The notes below the pieces were generated by a model. It saw only the letters and a program-made list of their open reading frames with translations, searched no databases and had not been told where the DNA came from. This document shows, piece after piece, positions 44,674 through 53,278 of a stretch of DNA of 55,311 nt (the first letter of the stretch is position 1; each line of letters opens with the position of its first letter). Origin of the DNA: Bacteroidota bacterium (GTDB lineage: Bacteria; Bacteroidota; Ignavibacteria; Ignavibacteriales; SURF-24); the NCBI GenBank assembly GCA_030706145.1, contig JAUZPB010000018.1, positions 1 through 55,311 of the forward strand, in the 5' to 3' direction. Made by a program: the position numbers and the translations under genes.

Positions 44674-47377
44674 TTTCAAATTAGGAGCGTATATGAATTA
44701 TTATGAAATATTGAAATAAACTGTGGAGTAATTAAATGCTTAATAACATATATAGAAAAATAATCCTGTTGCTTACAATATGCACAGCAGGCTTTGCGCA
44801 GAGTAGTAACTCAGTAAATATTACTAAGAAAGATGGACTAATGTATTTGTCAAATACTGTTGTCGTAAAGCTTAAAGATAATAATCTTTCTAAAGTATCG
44901 GGTATTGCCTCCATTCCCAATGCGATTAGGCAAAACATGAAAAACTGTGCAATTTCATCTGTAAGGAATTTTTTTAATGCTAAGTCTGTGACCCGTGCAT
45001 CTTTGTCTAATGTTCTTGAAATAAAGTATACATCTGCAGATGATCCATTAAGTATTGCACAGAACCTTGAAAAATCTGGAGCTGTTTTGTGGGCTGAGCC
45101 GCACTATGTTTATAAAACATCTTACTTACCTAATGATCCATCGCTAATAGATCAATGGAGCCTAAAGAAAATAATGGCCGAAGAAGCATGGGATATCTCT
45201 CAAGGTGATACATCTATTGTAATTGGTATTGTTGATACTGGCGTAGATTGGGACCATCCGGACCTTGCTGCTAATATATGGACTAATTATAAGGAGATTC
45301 CTGGAAATGGTATTGATGATGATCATAATGGTTATGTTGATGATGTTAGAGGCTGGGATTTTGGCGGGACCACTGGTATTGCAGATAATGATCCTGTTGA
45401 GGATCGACCTGATCATGGAAGTCATGTAGCAGGTATTGCTTCTGCTGTTACAAATAATTCAACTGGTGTGGCCTCAATTGGCTATAAATGTAAGATAATG
45501 CCTGTAAAAACAAGTGTGGATAATACAAGGGATGTTAATGACCGGGCATATATTGTTTATGGCTTTGAGGGAATAGTCTATGCTGTAGATAATGGAGCGA
45601 AAATAATTAATTGCAGCTGGGGAGGCAGCCAATATTCAAAAGCAGGTAAGGAAGCAATTGACTATGCCTTCTCAAAGGGAGTTTTAGTTGTCGCATCTGC
45701 TGGAAATAGCTCAAGTAATGCACCAAATTACCCGGCTTGTTATCCAGGTGTCTTGTCTGTAGCCTCAACTTCAAAAGACGACAGGTTATCTTCATTTTCA
45801 AGTTTTGGATCCCACGTTTGTCTCTCAGCTCCAGGTGAAGGTATCTATTCTACTTGGCTCAATGATACATATGCTACTTTTAGCGGAACATCAATGGCTT
45901 CACCTCTGGTTGCAGGCTTGGCCGGACTGGTTAAAGCGAAATTCCCAGACTATAATTATATGCAGATTGCTGAGCAGATAAGAGTAAATTCTGATAAGAT
46001 CGATCAGCTGAACCCTGGATTCGAGAACCTTATTGGCTATGGCAGAATTAATGCTTATAAGGCTGTATCTAATAAAAAGTCTTTAGCCGTTCGTCTTAAG
46101 TATCTGAAGGTCTCTGATGATACCCCTGGAGGTAATTCAGATGGAGTTTTTGAACGAGGTGAAACAATATCAATTGGAGCAAAATTTCTTAACGTCCTTA
46201 ACTCTTTTGAATCAATGAAAATTTCTTTGGAAACTCGAGATACAAATGTTGTAATTCAAAATGGAAGCTTTATTGCCTCTTCGGTTGCAAAGCTGGATTC
46301 ATTTGATAATTTTAATAATAAATTTACTATAAAGATAAAACCTAACACACCTGAAAATGCTACTATTACCTTTTTATTAAAATATTCTTCTGGTGACTAT
46401 AATGATTATCAGTGGGATAGTATTGTAGTAAATCAAACCTATCAAACTCAATCTTCAGGAAAGATTGCCCTTACTATTACAAGTGCTGGTAAACTCGGGT
46501 TTAATGATTTTTGGCAAAACACTCAGGGTGTAGGCTTTCATTATAAAAATGGGGATAATCTACTCTATGAAGGAGCTTTAATGTTTGGGAATTCGGCCGG
46601 CAGAATTTCAGACGTTGCACGAGGCATTTCGGAAGAGGACTCAGCTTTTAAAATGATAAAGCCATTTATAATCAGTAATAATTCGCAGAAGGCTGATTTT
46701 GAAGGTCTGACTGTCTTTAATGACGATGGGGCCGGTGATAAGAAATATGGTCTTGAAACATCCCTTTCAAGTTATTCATGGGTGAGTGAACCTTATAATG
46801 ACTTTATTATTCTTCACTATAGAATGCATAATAAAAGTAATGTAGATATCAGTAATTTTTATGCTGGACTTTACCTTGATTGGATGGTTTCAACAGAAGC
46901 ACCAAACTCTGATGTTGCAGCTTTTGATGATGAAGAGAAACTGGGATATGTTTTTAAGATTGGTGGAAATCCCGCTACACATGTTGGATGTGCATTGATT
47001 TCAGATGATGCTTGTAATTATTACGCCATTAATAATAGTGGCGGTGATGGTGGAGTTGGTGTGTATGCTGGTAGTGGTGGTTTTACAAATCAGGAAAAAT
47101 GGCTGACCTTAACTAATGGTACAAGAAAAAAACGGGCGGAAAATACAGATGTTTCTTTTGTGATTTCTTCTGGACCTCATAATATTATTGCAAATGATAC
47201 ATTAGAAGTTGCCTTTGCAATAGCTGCTTCAGATGATATACAAAGTCTCAAAAAAGTAATAAAACTTGCCCGCTCTAAATATAATACAATTATCAACCGT
47301 ACTACGTCAATTTTGGATTCTGATAATAGGCCAGAGCAGTACTCTCTGGAACAGAATTATCCAAACCCATTTAATCC
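44428..47377 (+). repeat. Two copies of a 26-bp identical DNA stretch encoding the sorting-tag core
   Basis: The 26 bases encoding QNYPNPFNP are identical at the DNA level at 44428-44453 and at 47352-47377, while flanking codons differ. Identical codon choice over nine residues suggests either recent tag exchange by recombination or strong codon preference in this motif. The span given covers both copies and is not itself repeated. Confidence 0.85.
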
Positions 47378-47597
47378 ATCAACTACTATTAACTATAGCC
47401 TTGCAAAATCATCACAGGTTGAATTAAAGATTTATGATATGCTGGGACGCGAGGTTAAAACTCTTGTAAATAAAATACAAAATGCTGGGCACTATAAAGT
47501 TCATTTCGATGCTTCCCAGCTTAAAAGTGGAGTCTATATTTATTTACTTCAGACTCCGGAGTTCAGAGAATCTAAGAAACTTATGATCTTAAGGTAG
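44736..47597 (+). CDS. Secreted subtilisin-like serine protease (S8) with type IX secretion tag
   Basis: This 953-residue protease has a signal peptide (about 1-21) and an inhibitor-like propeptide (about 38-125). The S8 catalytic domain (about 140-450) carries D167 (IVDTGVDWDHPD), H227 (DHGSHVAGI) and S386 (FSGTSMASP). A long region (about 455-865) follows with no family I recognise, containing NDDGAGDKKYG and glycine-rich GGDGGVGVYAGSGG. It ends in a type A sorting domain (about 870-953) with QNYPNPFNPST and KKLMILR. It should cleave proteins outside the cell. The gene lies 62 bp after the propeller protein, so they may be co-transcribed, and 46 bp before a convergent response regulator. 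Confidence 0.94.
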   Translation: MLNNIYRKIILLLTICTAGFAQSSNSVNITKKDGLMYLSNTVVVKLKDNNLSKVSGIASIPNAIRQNMKNCAISSVRNFFNAKSVTRASLSNVLEIKYTSADDPLSIAQNLEKSGAVLWAEPHYVYKTSYLPNDPSLIDQWSLKKIMAEEAWDISQGDTSIVIGIVDTGVDWDHPDLAANIWTNYKEIPGNGIDDDHNGYVDDVRGWDFGGTTGIADNDPVEDRPDHGSHVAGIASAVTNNSTGVASIGYKCKIMPVKTSVDNTRDVNDRAYIVYGFEGIVYAVDNGAKIINCSWGGSQYSKAGKEAIDYAFSKGVLVVASAGNSSSNAPNYPACYPGVLSVASTSKDDRLSSFSSFGSHVCLSAPGEGIYSTWLNDTYATFSGTSMASPLVAGLAGLVKAKFPDYNYMQIAEQIRVNSDKIDQLNPGFENLIGYGRINAYKAVSNKKSLAVRLKYLKVSDDTPGGNSDGVFERGETISIGAKFLNVLNSFESMKISLETRDTNVVIQNGSFIASSVAKLDSFDNFNNKFTIKIKPNTPENATITFLLKYSSGDYNDYQWDSIVVNQTYQTQSSGKIALTITSAGKLGFNDFWQNTQGVGFHYKNGDNLLYEGALMFGNSAGRISDVARGISEEDSAFKMIKPFIISNNSQKADFEGLTVFNDDGAGDKKYGLETSLSSYSWVSEPYNDFIILHYRMHNKSNVDISNFYAGLYLDWMVSTEAPNSDVAAFDDEEKLGYVFKIGGNPATHVGCALISDDACNYYAINNSGGDGGVGVYAGSGGFTNQEKWLTLTNGTRKKRAENTDVSFVISSGPHNIIANDTLEVAFAIAASDDIQSLKKVIKLARSKYNTIINRTTSILDSDNRPEQYSLEQNYPNPFNPSTTINYSLAKSSQVELKIYDMLGREVKTLVNKIQNAGHYKVHFDASQLKSGVYIYLLQTPEFRESKKLMILR

Positions 47598-47600
47598 AAA

Positions 47601-47642
47601 TTTTTTTTTTTTTGGAGGGCAGTAAGACTGCCCCCTAAAAAA
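47601..47642. terminator. Hairpin between convergent protease and response-regulator genes
   Basis: GGGCAGT/ACTGCCC forms a 7-bp stem with loop AAG. The stem is preceded by 13 T and followed by six A, so U-A pairing can extend it. On both strands the T run comes before the stem and not after, so it is not a standard intrinsic terminator, though it lies where both genes should end. Confidence 0.5.
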
Positions 47643-47643
47643 T

Positions 47644-48396
47644 CTAATTGAAGATCTCTTTTAATTTTGCATATCCATTTTTACTTACCGGAAGACTCGA
47701 GCCATCATTTAATATAACATGGTATGACTCTTTTTCAAAAAGTTCAATTTGCTTGATCTGACTAAGCTTTACAATATATGACCTATGTATGCGAATAAAA
47801 TCTTCTGGATTTAAGTGATCCTCAAAGTATTTCATTGTCTTTTGTTTTAAGAATTTCCCTTCGCTTGTATGCATCATTACGTAATCATCCTGTGCTTCAA
47901 GCCATCTAAGGTTTTCAACAGGAATAATCGATATTTTCGATCCGGTTTTTACTACAATCCTTTCTAGAAATTCTTCTTTCTTGTCAATTTGGCCTATTAA
48001 CTTTTCAACATTTTCTTTTGAACTTTTTTTATCTTTTAAAAGAAATAAAGCTTTCTCGAGAGCTTCATTGAACCTTTCTAAAGAAAATGGCTTTAACAGG
48101 TAATCTGTTGCATTTACTTCAAAAGCCTTCAAAGCAAACTGATCGTAGGCTGTAGTAAAAATAACTACGGGCATTTCCTCAATTAATTCCAGCATTTCAA
48201 AACCGGTTATCTTGGGCATTTGAATATCCAGAAATACTATATCAGGCTTTTTCTCGTTTATGGCTTTTAAGCCCTCAAAACCATTTGAACATTCAGATAT
48301 TAGTTCAACTTTATCATTTGTAGATAAATATTTCTTTATGATCTCTCTTGCAAGAGATTCATCATCGATTATTATTGCTTTAACTTTTTCCATCAT
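47644..48396 (-). CDS. LytTR-family response regulator
   Basis: This 250-residue regulator has a receiver domain (about 1-125) with D11-D12 and phospho-acceptor D57 (FLDIQMP), and the K of LLKPF near residue 105. A LytTR DNA-binding domain follows (about 145-250) with WLEAQDDYVMMHT and the signature FIRIHRSYIVKLSQI. LytTR domains bind direct repeats in promoters. Its start overlaps the histidine-kinase gene by 17 bp, marking a two-component pair with it. Likely targets are envelope genes, in view of the LiaF-like protein at the head of the operon. Confidence 0.94.
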   Translation of the reverse strand: MMEKVKAIIIDDESLAREIIKKYLSTNDKVELISECSNGFEGLKAINEKKPDIVFLDIQMPKITGFEMLELIEEMPVVIFTTAYDQFALKAFEVNATDYLLKPFSLERFNEALEKALFLLKDKKSSKENVEKLIGQIDKKEEFLERIVVKTGSKISIIPVENLRWLEAQDDYVMMHTSEGKFLKQKTMKYFEDHLNPEDFIRIHRSYIVKLSQIKQIELFEKESYHVILNDGSSLPVSKNGYAKLKEIFN

Positions 48397-49492
48397 TTAT
48401 CCGGCTTAAATTGGTATTGTCGATCGGAATAAAAATACTTACTGAAAATAATCCTTTACTTTCAGACCCATTATTGCCATTTGTTGCTGTGTTATTTACA
48501 ACAAGAAGATTATCCTGATTATAAATAAGTCTTAACCTTTCTTTTATGTTATTTAATCCTATTCTTTGACCTCGCCTAGAAATGCTTTCCGTATCAAAAT
48601 CATTTTCCACTCTTATATTCAAGTATTGGTCTTTTATGCTGCACTTTAAGCTTATTATTATTTTGTCCAGAGCCTCATATACCCCATGCTTTATAGCATT
48701 TTCAAATAGTGGCTGAAGGATCATGTTAGGGACCTGAAGCTTTTTACATTCTTCAGGAATGCTCTCTATATATTCAAACTTATTTTCAAATCTAATTTTT
48801 TCTATATCTAGGTAAAGCCTGCAGTTCTCAAGCTCTTCGCCTAAGTAATTAAACTGCTTTTCATTATTTGCTAGTGTTGCTCTTAAATACCCTGAAAGTT
48901 TTATTGTCATCTCACGTGCTTTATCAGGGTTTATCATTGTTAGTGAACTAATTGAGTTTAAACTGTTAAATATAAAATGAGGATTGATCTGATACTTTAA
49001 TGTCCTTAATTCAGCTTCCTTTATCAAAGCCCTTAATTCAGATTCTTTTACGAGCTTGCTCTGGAAGTTGCTGTAATATATGTATATATAATAGAGCGAA
49101 ACAATTACTATATATAGAAAAATACCCGAAAGCAGTCTCCATATCAAAGAGCCATCAACAAACATTTTATATTCAACACTAACCCCCCAAAGAAGAACCA
49201 GGATAAAGTATGTAAGACTAACCCATATAAGTGAAGCGGCAATTGCAGCACAAAAATGTTGTAATAGTATCTTTACAAGAGAATTTTCGTCCAAAGACAT
49301 GAATTTTGCAGGAAACCAAAATCCTAGTCCTAACCAAAGAAAAATAAACCAGCTTATTATTGAATCTAATAAAACGTATCTGGCCTCAAGCCTAAAGGTT
49401 CCTGTAAAAAAAGCATAGTCAATTATTATAAATACTACCCAGATAGCTAGATAAACTATAAAACTGGGGAGTTTAGTTAAAGGGTTATTCAT
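48380..49492 (-). CDS. LytS/YpdA-type sensor histidine kinase
   Basis: This 370-residue kinase has four membrane helices in its first 140 residues, a coiled stretch (about 145-165) and the His_kinase domain with phospho-acceptor H172 in QINPHFIFNSLNS. A degenerate HATPase domain (about 265-360, NMILQPLFENAIKHGVYE) follows. No separate sensor domain is seen, so the signal must be in the membrane or come from a partner. It partners the LytTR regulator (17-bp overlap) and lies 14 bp after the LiaF-like gene, so the three form one minus-strand operon. Confidence 0.93.
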   Translation of the reverse strand: MNNPLTKLPSFIVYLAIWVVFIIIDYAFFTGTFRLEARYVLLDSIISWFIFLWLGLGFWFPAKFMSLDENSLVKILLQHFCAAIAASLIWVSLTYFILVLLWGVSVEYKMFVDGSLIWRLLSGIFLYIVIVSLYYIYIYYSNFQSKLVKESELRALIKEAELRTLKYQINPHFIFNSLNSISSLTMINPDKAREMTIKLSGYLRATLANNEKQFNYLGEELENCRLYLDIEKIRFENKFEYIESIPEECKKLQVPNMILQPLFENAIKHGVYEALDKIIISLKCSIKDQYLNIRVENDFDTESISRRGQRIGLNNIKERLRLIYNQDNLLVVNNTATNGNNGSESKGLFSVSIFIPIDNTNLSRINDGKS

Positions 49493-49506
49493 TGTTTCTA
49501 CTAATA

Positions 49507-50247
49507 TTATGCATTTTTTATTTCACCGCCACCAAAAATGGCAGAGCCTTTTATTACAAGCGTTCTGTCTTGATCTACTACCTGATTAGGGTCTCTTCGC
49601 CTTTTGTCAGAAAAACCACCAAATATTGGTGTTATATCGAGAATTACTTTCCAGTCCCTTGGAACATAAATTTCAGTTCCGCCAAAAATTGTTAGTACAT
49701 CTAGTATATTATTGCCCTCAGCCAGGCCGCTATCTCCAAGATCGATCTCAGAACCACCGAATATCGCAGTTATTTTTCCGCCACGGAAATTTTTCGAAGT
49801 AATATATTTTTTGCTGCCGCTGAATATTGCAATATCATCAATATAATCTTCACCTGTTTCGTTATCGTTTTTATCAAACCGTTTTCTAATCTTTTCACTC
49901 AGATGAATCCTCGGATCTCTCCTGACATTAAAAAGTATATATAGTCCCAAAATAATAAGCAATGCAGGCCATAGTGTCCAGATATTAAAAAAGAAGTACT
50001 TTGATATGAGGAAGATTATTCCTATAAGCATAATTATTAAGCCTGCCCTGTCATTTGAATTAATGAAGACAATGGCTCCAATGACTACCAGGAACATAGG
50101 CCAGGAGAAAAGCATTCTTCCAATTGAAAAATCAATTATGCCTAGGTTGGATAACAGGAGCAAACAACCCAGGATTATAATAATAGTTCCTAGCACTAAC
50201 CTTTTCCCTGTTTTCCTTTTAACTTCTTCCATCTTTAGATCCCTCAT
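49507..50247 (-). CDS. LiaF-like membrane protein of cell-wall stress signalling
   Basis: This 246-residue protein has four hydrophobic segments (about 15-110) typical of DUF5668/LiaF. A C-terminal right-handed beta-type domain (about 140-246) has repeated units: AIFSGSKKYITS, AIFGGSEIDLGD, TIFGGTEIYVPRDW, PIFGGFSDKRR and AIFGGGEIK. LiaF proteins hold back a two-component kinase in Gram-positive bacteria; here it is in the same operon with a LytS-type kinase, so it probably modulates that kinase. The gene is first in the operon, with a 14-bp gap to the kinase gene. Confidence 0.85.
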   Translation of the reverse strand: MRDLKMEEVKRKTGKRLVLGTIIIILGCLLLLSNLGIIDFSIGRMLFSWPMFLVVIGAIVFINSNDRAGLIIMLIGIIFLISKYFFFNIWTLWPALLIILGLYILFNVRRDPRIHLSEKIRKRFDKNDNETGEDYIDDIAIFSGSKKYITSKNFRGGKITAIFGGSEIDLGDSGLAEGNNILDVLTIFGGTEIYVPRDWKVILDITPIFGGFSDKRRRDPNQVVDQDRTLVIKGSAIFGGGEIKNA

Positions 50248-50433
50248 TGAATTAAATATTATTTCTTATTACAAAAATATAAAGCTTTAAGCTAATTTTT
50301 AGAAAAAATCGGCGAAAAGCCTCATATTACCGGCAAAATTATTGATTAAATAAGTTTTTTCTGAAATCTAATATAAGGCGTGATCTAATGATTGGAAATA
50401 ATGATTTTTATTAAAATTGAATTCATTAATTTA

Positions 50434-50484
50434 TCTGGTAATTTACCAGAAGTACCTTAAAATGATTTCCATTTTAAGGTACTT
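50434..50484 (-). terminator. Two adjacent hairpins after the ABC/LolA-like operon
   Basis: TCTGGTA/TACCAGA (50434-50450, loop ATT) is followed at once by a perfect 14-bp stem AAGTACCTTAAAAT/ATTTTAAGGTACTT (50450-50484, loop GATTTCC). They lie just past the stop of the minus-strand LolA-like gene at 50512. The 14-bp hairpin has T-rich ends on both strands and fits a terminator; the smaller one adds a second structure. Confidence 0.75.
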
Positions 50485-50511
50485 TTAATTTAATTCTTAT
50501 GCTTTTGAGTA

Positions 50512-51228
50512 TTATTTCTTCTTCTTATTTTCATCTTTAAAAAAACTATCCGGGATGCCTTTATTTACTACATAATTTGAGTAACTAATGTTTACTGTCC
50601 CTTGTTCAGATGAATGGTTCTTAGAGTTTTGAGACTCTTTTACTCTTTCATCCGGATCATTTCTCATGCCTCTAGGCATATTGACCTTTGGAACATCAAA
50701 ACTAAATTTGATATGATTAGGTAACGGGAACGCGGGATTTTTGTCATAGTAGAACTCAGCCTGAAATGAACCACCTTTTTTATTCGTGGATTCTATCTTT
50801 GTTATTACATTATTTCCTGTATCGATCCATAGAGTATAAAGAGCGACATCACTGTTATCGTCACTTGGTATAACTTTTATAACTGATACAGGTATACTAT
50901 TAAATTTATCGTTTTTTACAAAGATGGCATTAAAACCACTCTTAAACATCTTCTCTGGTGAAAAATTAAAGACCTGTTTTGGCAGCATTGCAAAACCCTC
51001 TGCATTCATTTTTACTTTATCGGGTTGCTTAAAATAGATCTTTGCATTCATATCAGGAACTTTGAGAAAATTAACATCAACTTTAATATGTGCGTTAGCT
51101 TCATAGTCCTGAACTTTTTTAAACTTTTCTCTTACCCGGTTTATTATCTTATTAGGATCATTGTTTTGGGCAAATAATGAAGTTATACTGATGATAATAA
51201 TGAATAGTAATCTTGTCATGATTTTCAC
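50512..51228 (-). CDS. LolA-like periplasmic lipoprotein-sorting protein
   Basis: This 238-residue protein has a signal peptide (about 1-20, LLFIIIISITSLFAQ). It then has the outer-membrane lipoprotein-sorting fold: KFKKVQDYEANAHIKVD near the start, IYFKQPDKVKMNAEGF and the central strand LWIDTGNNVITKIES (about 137-151), with a Lys-rich polar C-terminus. LolA-type proteins carry lipids or lipoproteins across the periplasm. It is in one operon with an ABC-2 exporter (gap of zero bp to the permease gene), so it may accept what that exporter releases. That link is an inference. Confidence 0.82.
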   Translation of the reverse strand: MKIMTRLLFIIIISITSLFAQNNDPNKIINRVREKFKKVQDYEANAHIKVDVNFLKVPDMNAKIYFKQPDKVKMNAEGFAMLPKQVFNFSPEKMFKSGFNAIFVKNDKFNSIPVSVIKVIPSDDNSDVALYTLWIDTGNNVITKIESTNKKGGSFQAEFYYDKNPAFPLPNHIKFSFDVPKVNMPRGMRNDPDERVKESQNSKNHSSEQGTVNISYSNYVVNKGIPDSFFKDENKKKK

Positions 51229-52065
51229 CTAACTTAAAATGTCTTTTTTCTGAAATATTAATAAAGCTAGCCCATAGAAACCTACGATATGTGCTAGAAG
51301 TACCATTGAATCCTTTATTAGTTTTTGTTTATCAATGGGATCATTGAAGAAGGAATTCCAGCCACCAAAATAATTTGTGAAAAGGTATGGTTTCAACGAT
51401 TCAAAAAAATCAATGGGTATAACAGATACAATAAGAAATATAATAATTATTGCCATAGTCGTAACTATTGGTCCAATTGCATTCTGAACAAATGATGAGA
51501 ATAAAAATGCCAAAGATGTAACAACAGACATATTTAATATTGCAATCCCATAGGCACATATAAAGCGCCAAAAAATGTCATCAGAGGCAAATATGATTAT
51601 TTTGCTTCTTACTGTAATTAGTGGTCCACTTCCAAAAAGAAGTAGTCCCAAACCTAGGCTCATAATAGCTAACCAAAAAATAAGCAGCGCCGTATAGATG
51701 ATCCCGGCTATGAATTTGGAGGTGACAATCTGAAAGCGAGATACAGGTCTTGTAACAAGCATCCTGTATGTTCCTCCGGTTGCTTCTCCGGCTAGAAGGT
51801 CGCCACCTACTAAAACTATTAAAAATGGAATATGAACAAATAAACTCTGCAAAATGAAATTTGAGATAAAATAACCATTGAGCAAATTACCCGTGTACAC
51901 AAATTGATCGCCAAGGTTTCGAAGGGCAAATGAAGCTCCTTTTTCTCCGGCCATAAAAAATGCGTAATGAATTAGTGGTACTAATAACCCAATAGCAATA
52001 AACCCTATGTAGGTTCTCCATTTACTGAAAATTTTATATAGTTCAATAGATATAAGTTTTATCAT
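51229..52065 (-). CDS. ABC-2-type transporter permease
   Basis: This 278-residue inner-membrane protein has six hydrophobic segments. The first is near residues 18-35 (YIGFIAIGLLVPLIHYAFF) and the last near 255-270. The layout matches ABC-2 permeases, including a conserved segment GGTYRMLVTRPVSRFQIVTSKF (about 96-117) ahead of a helix. It is translated with the ATPase gene by a one-base overlap. The substrate is unknown; the LolA-like gene downstream suggests a lipid or lipoprotein. Confidence 0.9.
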   Translation of the reverse strand: MIKLISIELYKIFSKWRTYIGFIAIGLLVPLIHYAFFMAGEKGASFALRNLGDQFVYTGNLLNGYFISNFILQSLFVHIPFLIVLVGGDLLAGEATGGTYRMLVTRPVSRFQIVTSKFIAGIIYTALLIFWLAIMSLGLGLLLFGSGPLITVRSKIIIFASDDIFWRFICAYGIAILNMSVVTSLAFLFSSFVQNAIGPIVTTMAIIIIFLIVSVIPIDFFESLKPYLFTNYFGGWNSFFNDPIDKQKLIKDSMVLLAHIVGFYGLALLIFQKKDILS

Positions 52066-52997
52066 TATTCTTTCCCCTCAGTAATAGCAAGAAAATAATC
52101 CTCTAGAGAACGCATGGGAATAAGACCACTAACTAACACGTTGTTTTGAACAAGATACTTATTTAGTTCAGAGATCTCATCCTTTTTTAGACTGAAAAAC
52201 AGGTCCGAATTAACCATTCCTGTTAGCTTTTCCTTCCATGAAGAATTATTTATCAGATTGGCCGCCAGTTCTTTATTATCTACTTGCACCGTTACTTTTA
52301 ACTTGTCGGAATTTAGTAGTCCCGATACCGTTCCTTCGACTTTTGTTGTACCTTTGCTAATAATGATCATTCTGTTTGCAACAAGCTCCACTTCAGGAAG
52401 AATGTGTGATGAAAGAAATATTGTCTTCCCTCTGTCTTTACTAAGATGTATTATTAGGTCCCTAATTTCTTTCATCCCTTGTGGATCTAGACCCGTTGTA
52501 GGTTCATCAAGAATAATCAAATCCGGGTCATGCAGCAATGCCTGTGCTATTCCCAAACGCTGCTTCATTCCATGTGAGAATGTCTTGACTTTACTCTTAT
52601 ATCGCTTCTCTAAACCTACTAACTCAAGAATTTCCATTATTCTTTTATGCGAAACATCGGTCCCTGAGATCTTACCTAAGATCTCTAGGTTCTTATATGC
52701 TGGCAGATAAAGATAGAAATCTGGTTTTTCAACAATTGCTCCTATTTTTCTCAATATCTCTTTTCTATCTTTATCAAGCGGCTTTCCAAATATCCTAATT
52801 GAACCGCTTGTTGGCTTTATCAAGGATAATAACATTCTTATTGTCGTGCTTTTCCCGGCCCCATTTGGTCCAAGAAATCCAAAGACATCTCCTTTATAGA
52901 CATTAAGATCTAGGTTGTTTACAGCTAGTACATCCTTGAATTGTTTTGTTAGTCCCTGAACTTCAATTACTTTTTCAGGAGAATGTGAATCTTCCAA
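52065..52997 (-). CDS. ABC-2-type transporter ATP-binding protein
   Basis: This 310-residue ATPase pairs with the permease encoded after it. It has Walker A GPNGAGKS at 43-50, Q-loop region GAIVEKPDFYLYLPA, a signature variant FSHGMKQR at 140-147, Walker B LIILDEPTTGLDP at 160-172 and the H-loop SSHIL. An accessory C-terminal domain (about 220-310) is typical of drug- or polymer-exporting ABC-2 ATPases. It is the first gene of a three-gene minus-strand operon ending with the LolA-like gene. Confidence 0.93.
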   Translation of the reverse strand: MEDSHSPEKVIEVQGLTKQFKDVLAVNNLDLNVYKGDVFGFLGPNGAGKSTTIRMLLSLIKPTSGSIRIFGKPLDKDRKEILRKIGAIVEKPDFYLYLPAYKNLEILGKISGTDVSHKRIMEILELVGLEKRYKSKVKTFSHGMKQRLGIAQALLHDPDLIILDEPTTGLDPQGMKEIRDLIIHLSKDRGKTIFLSSHILPEVELVANRMIIISKGTTKVEGTVSGLLNSDKLKVTVQVDNKELAANLINNSSWKEKLTGMVNSDLFFSLKKDEISELNKYLVQNNVLVSGLIPMRSLEDYFLAITEGKE

Positions 52998-53278
52998 TTT
53001 ACTCCCAGTATTTGAGTTAAAAAATTATTTGGTAATCTAAACTATTGTTCTTAATAACCGGCTTATGTACTCTCTGAATGCTTTGGTAATCAGGCTTTTA
53101 TTGCTATCTTTACCTTCCTTTTTTTAGGTTTTTCTTCCTTAGCAAAAAGTTACACAGTAAAACATCATTCTTTTACCGGTTATTATCCTCAATTTACCGA
53201 TTTAGACTACTTAGTAACTAATAAGTTCATTATTTATTGACCTAAATTTATGAAGTTTTTAAAACAAATGGAGAGATA

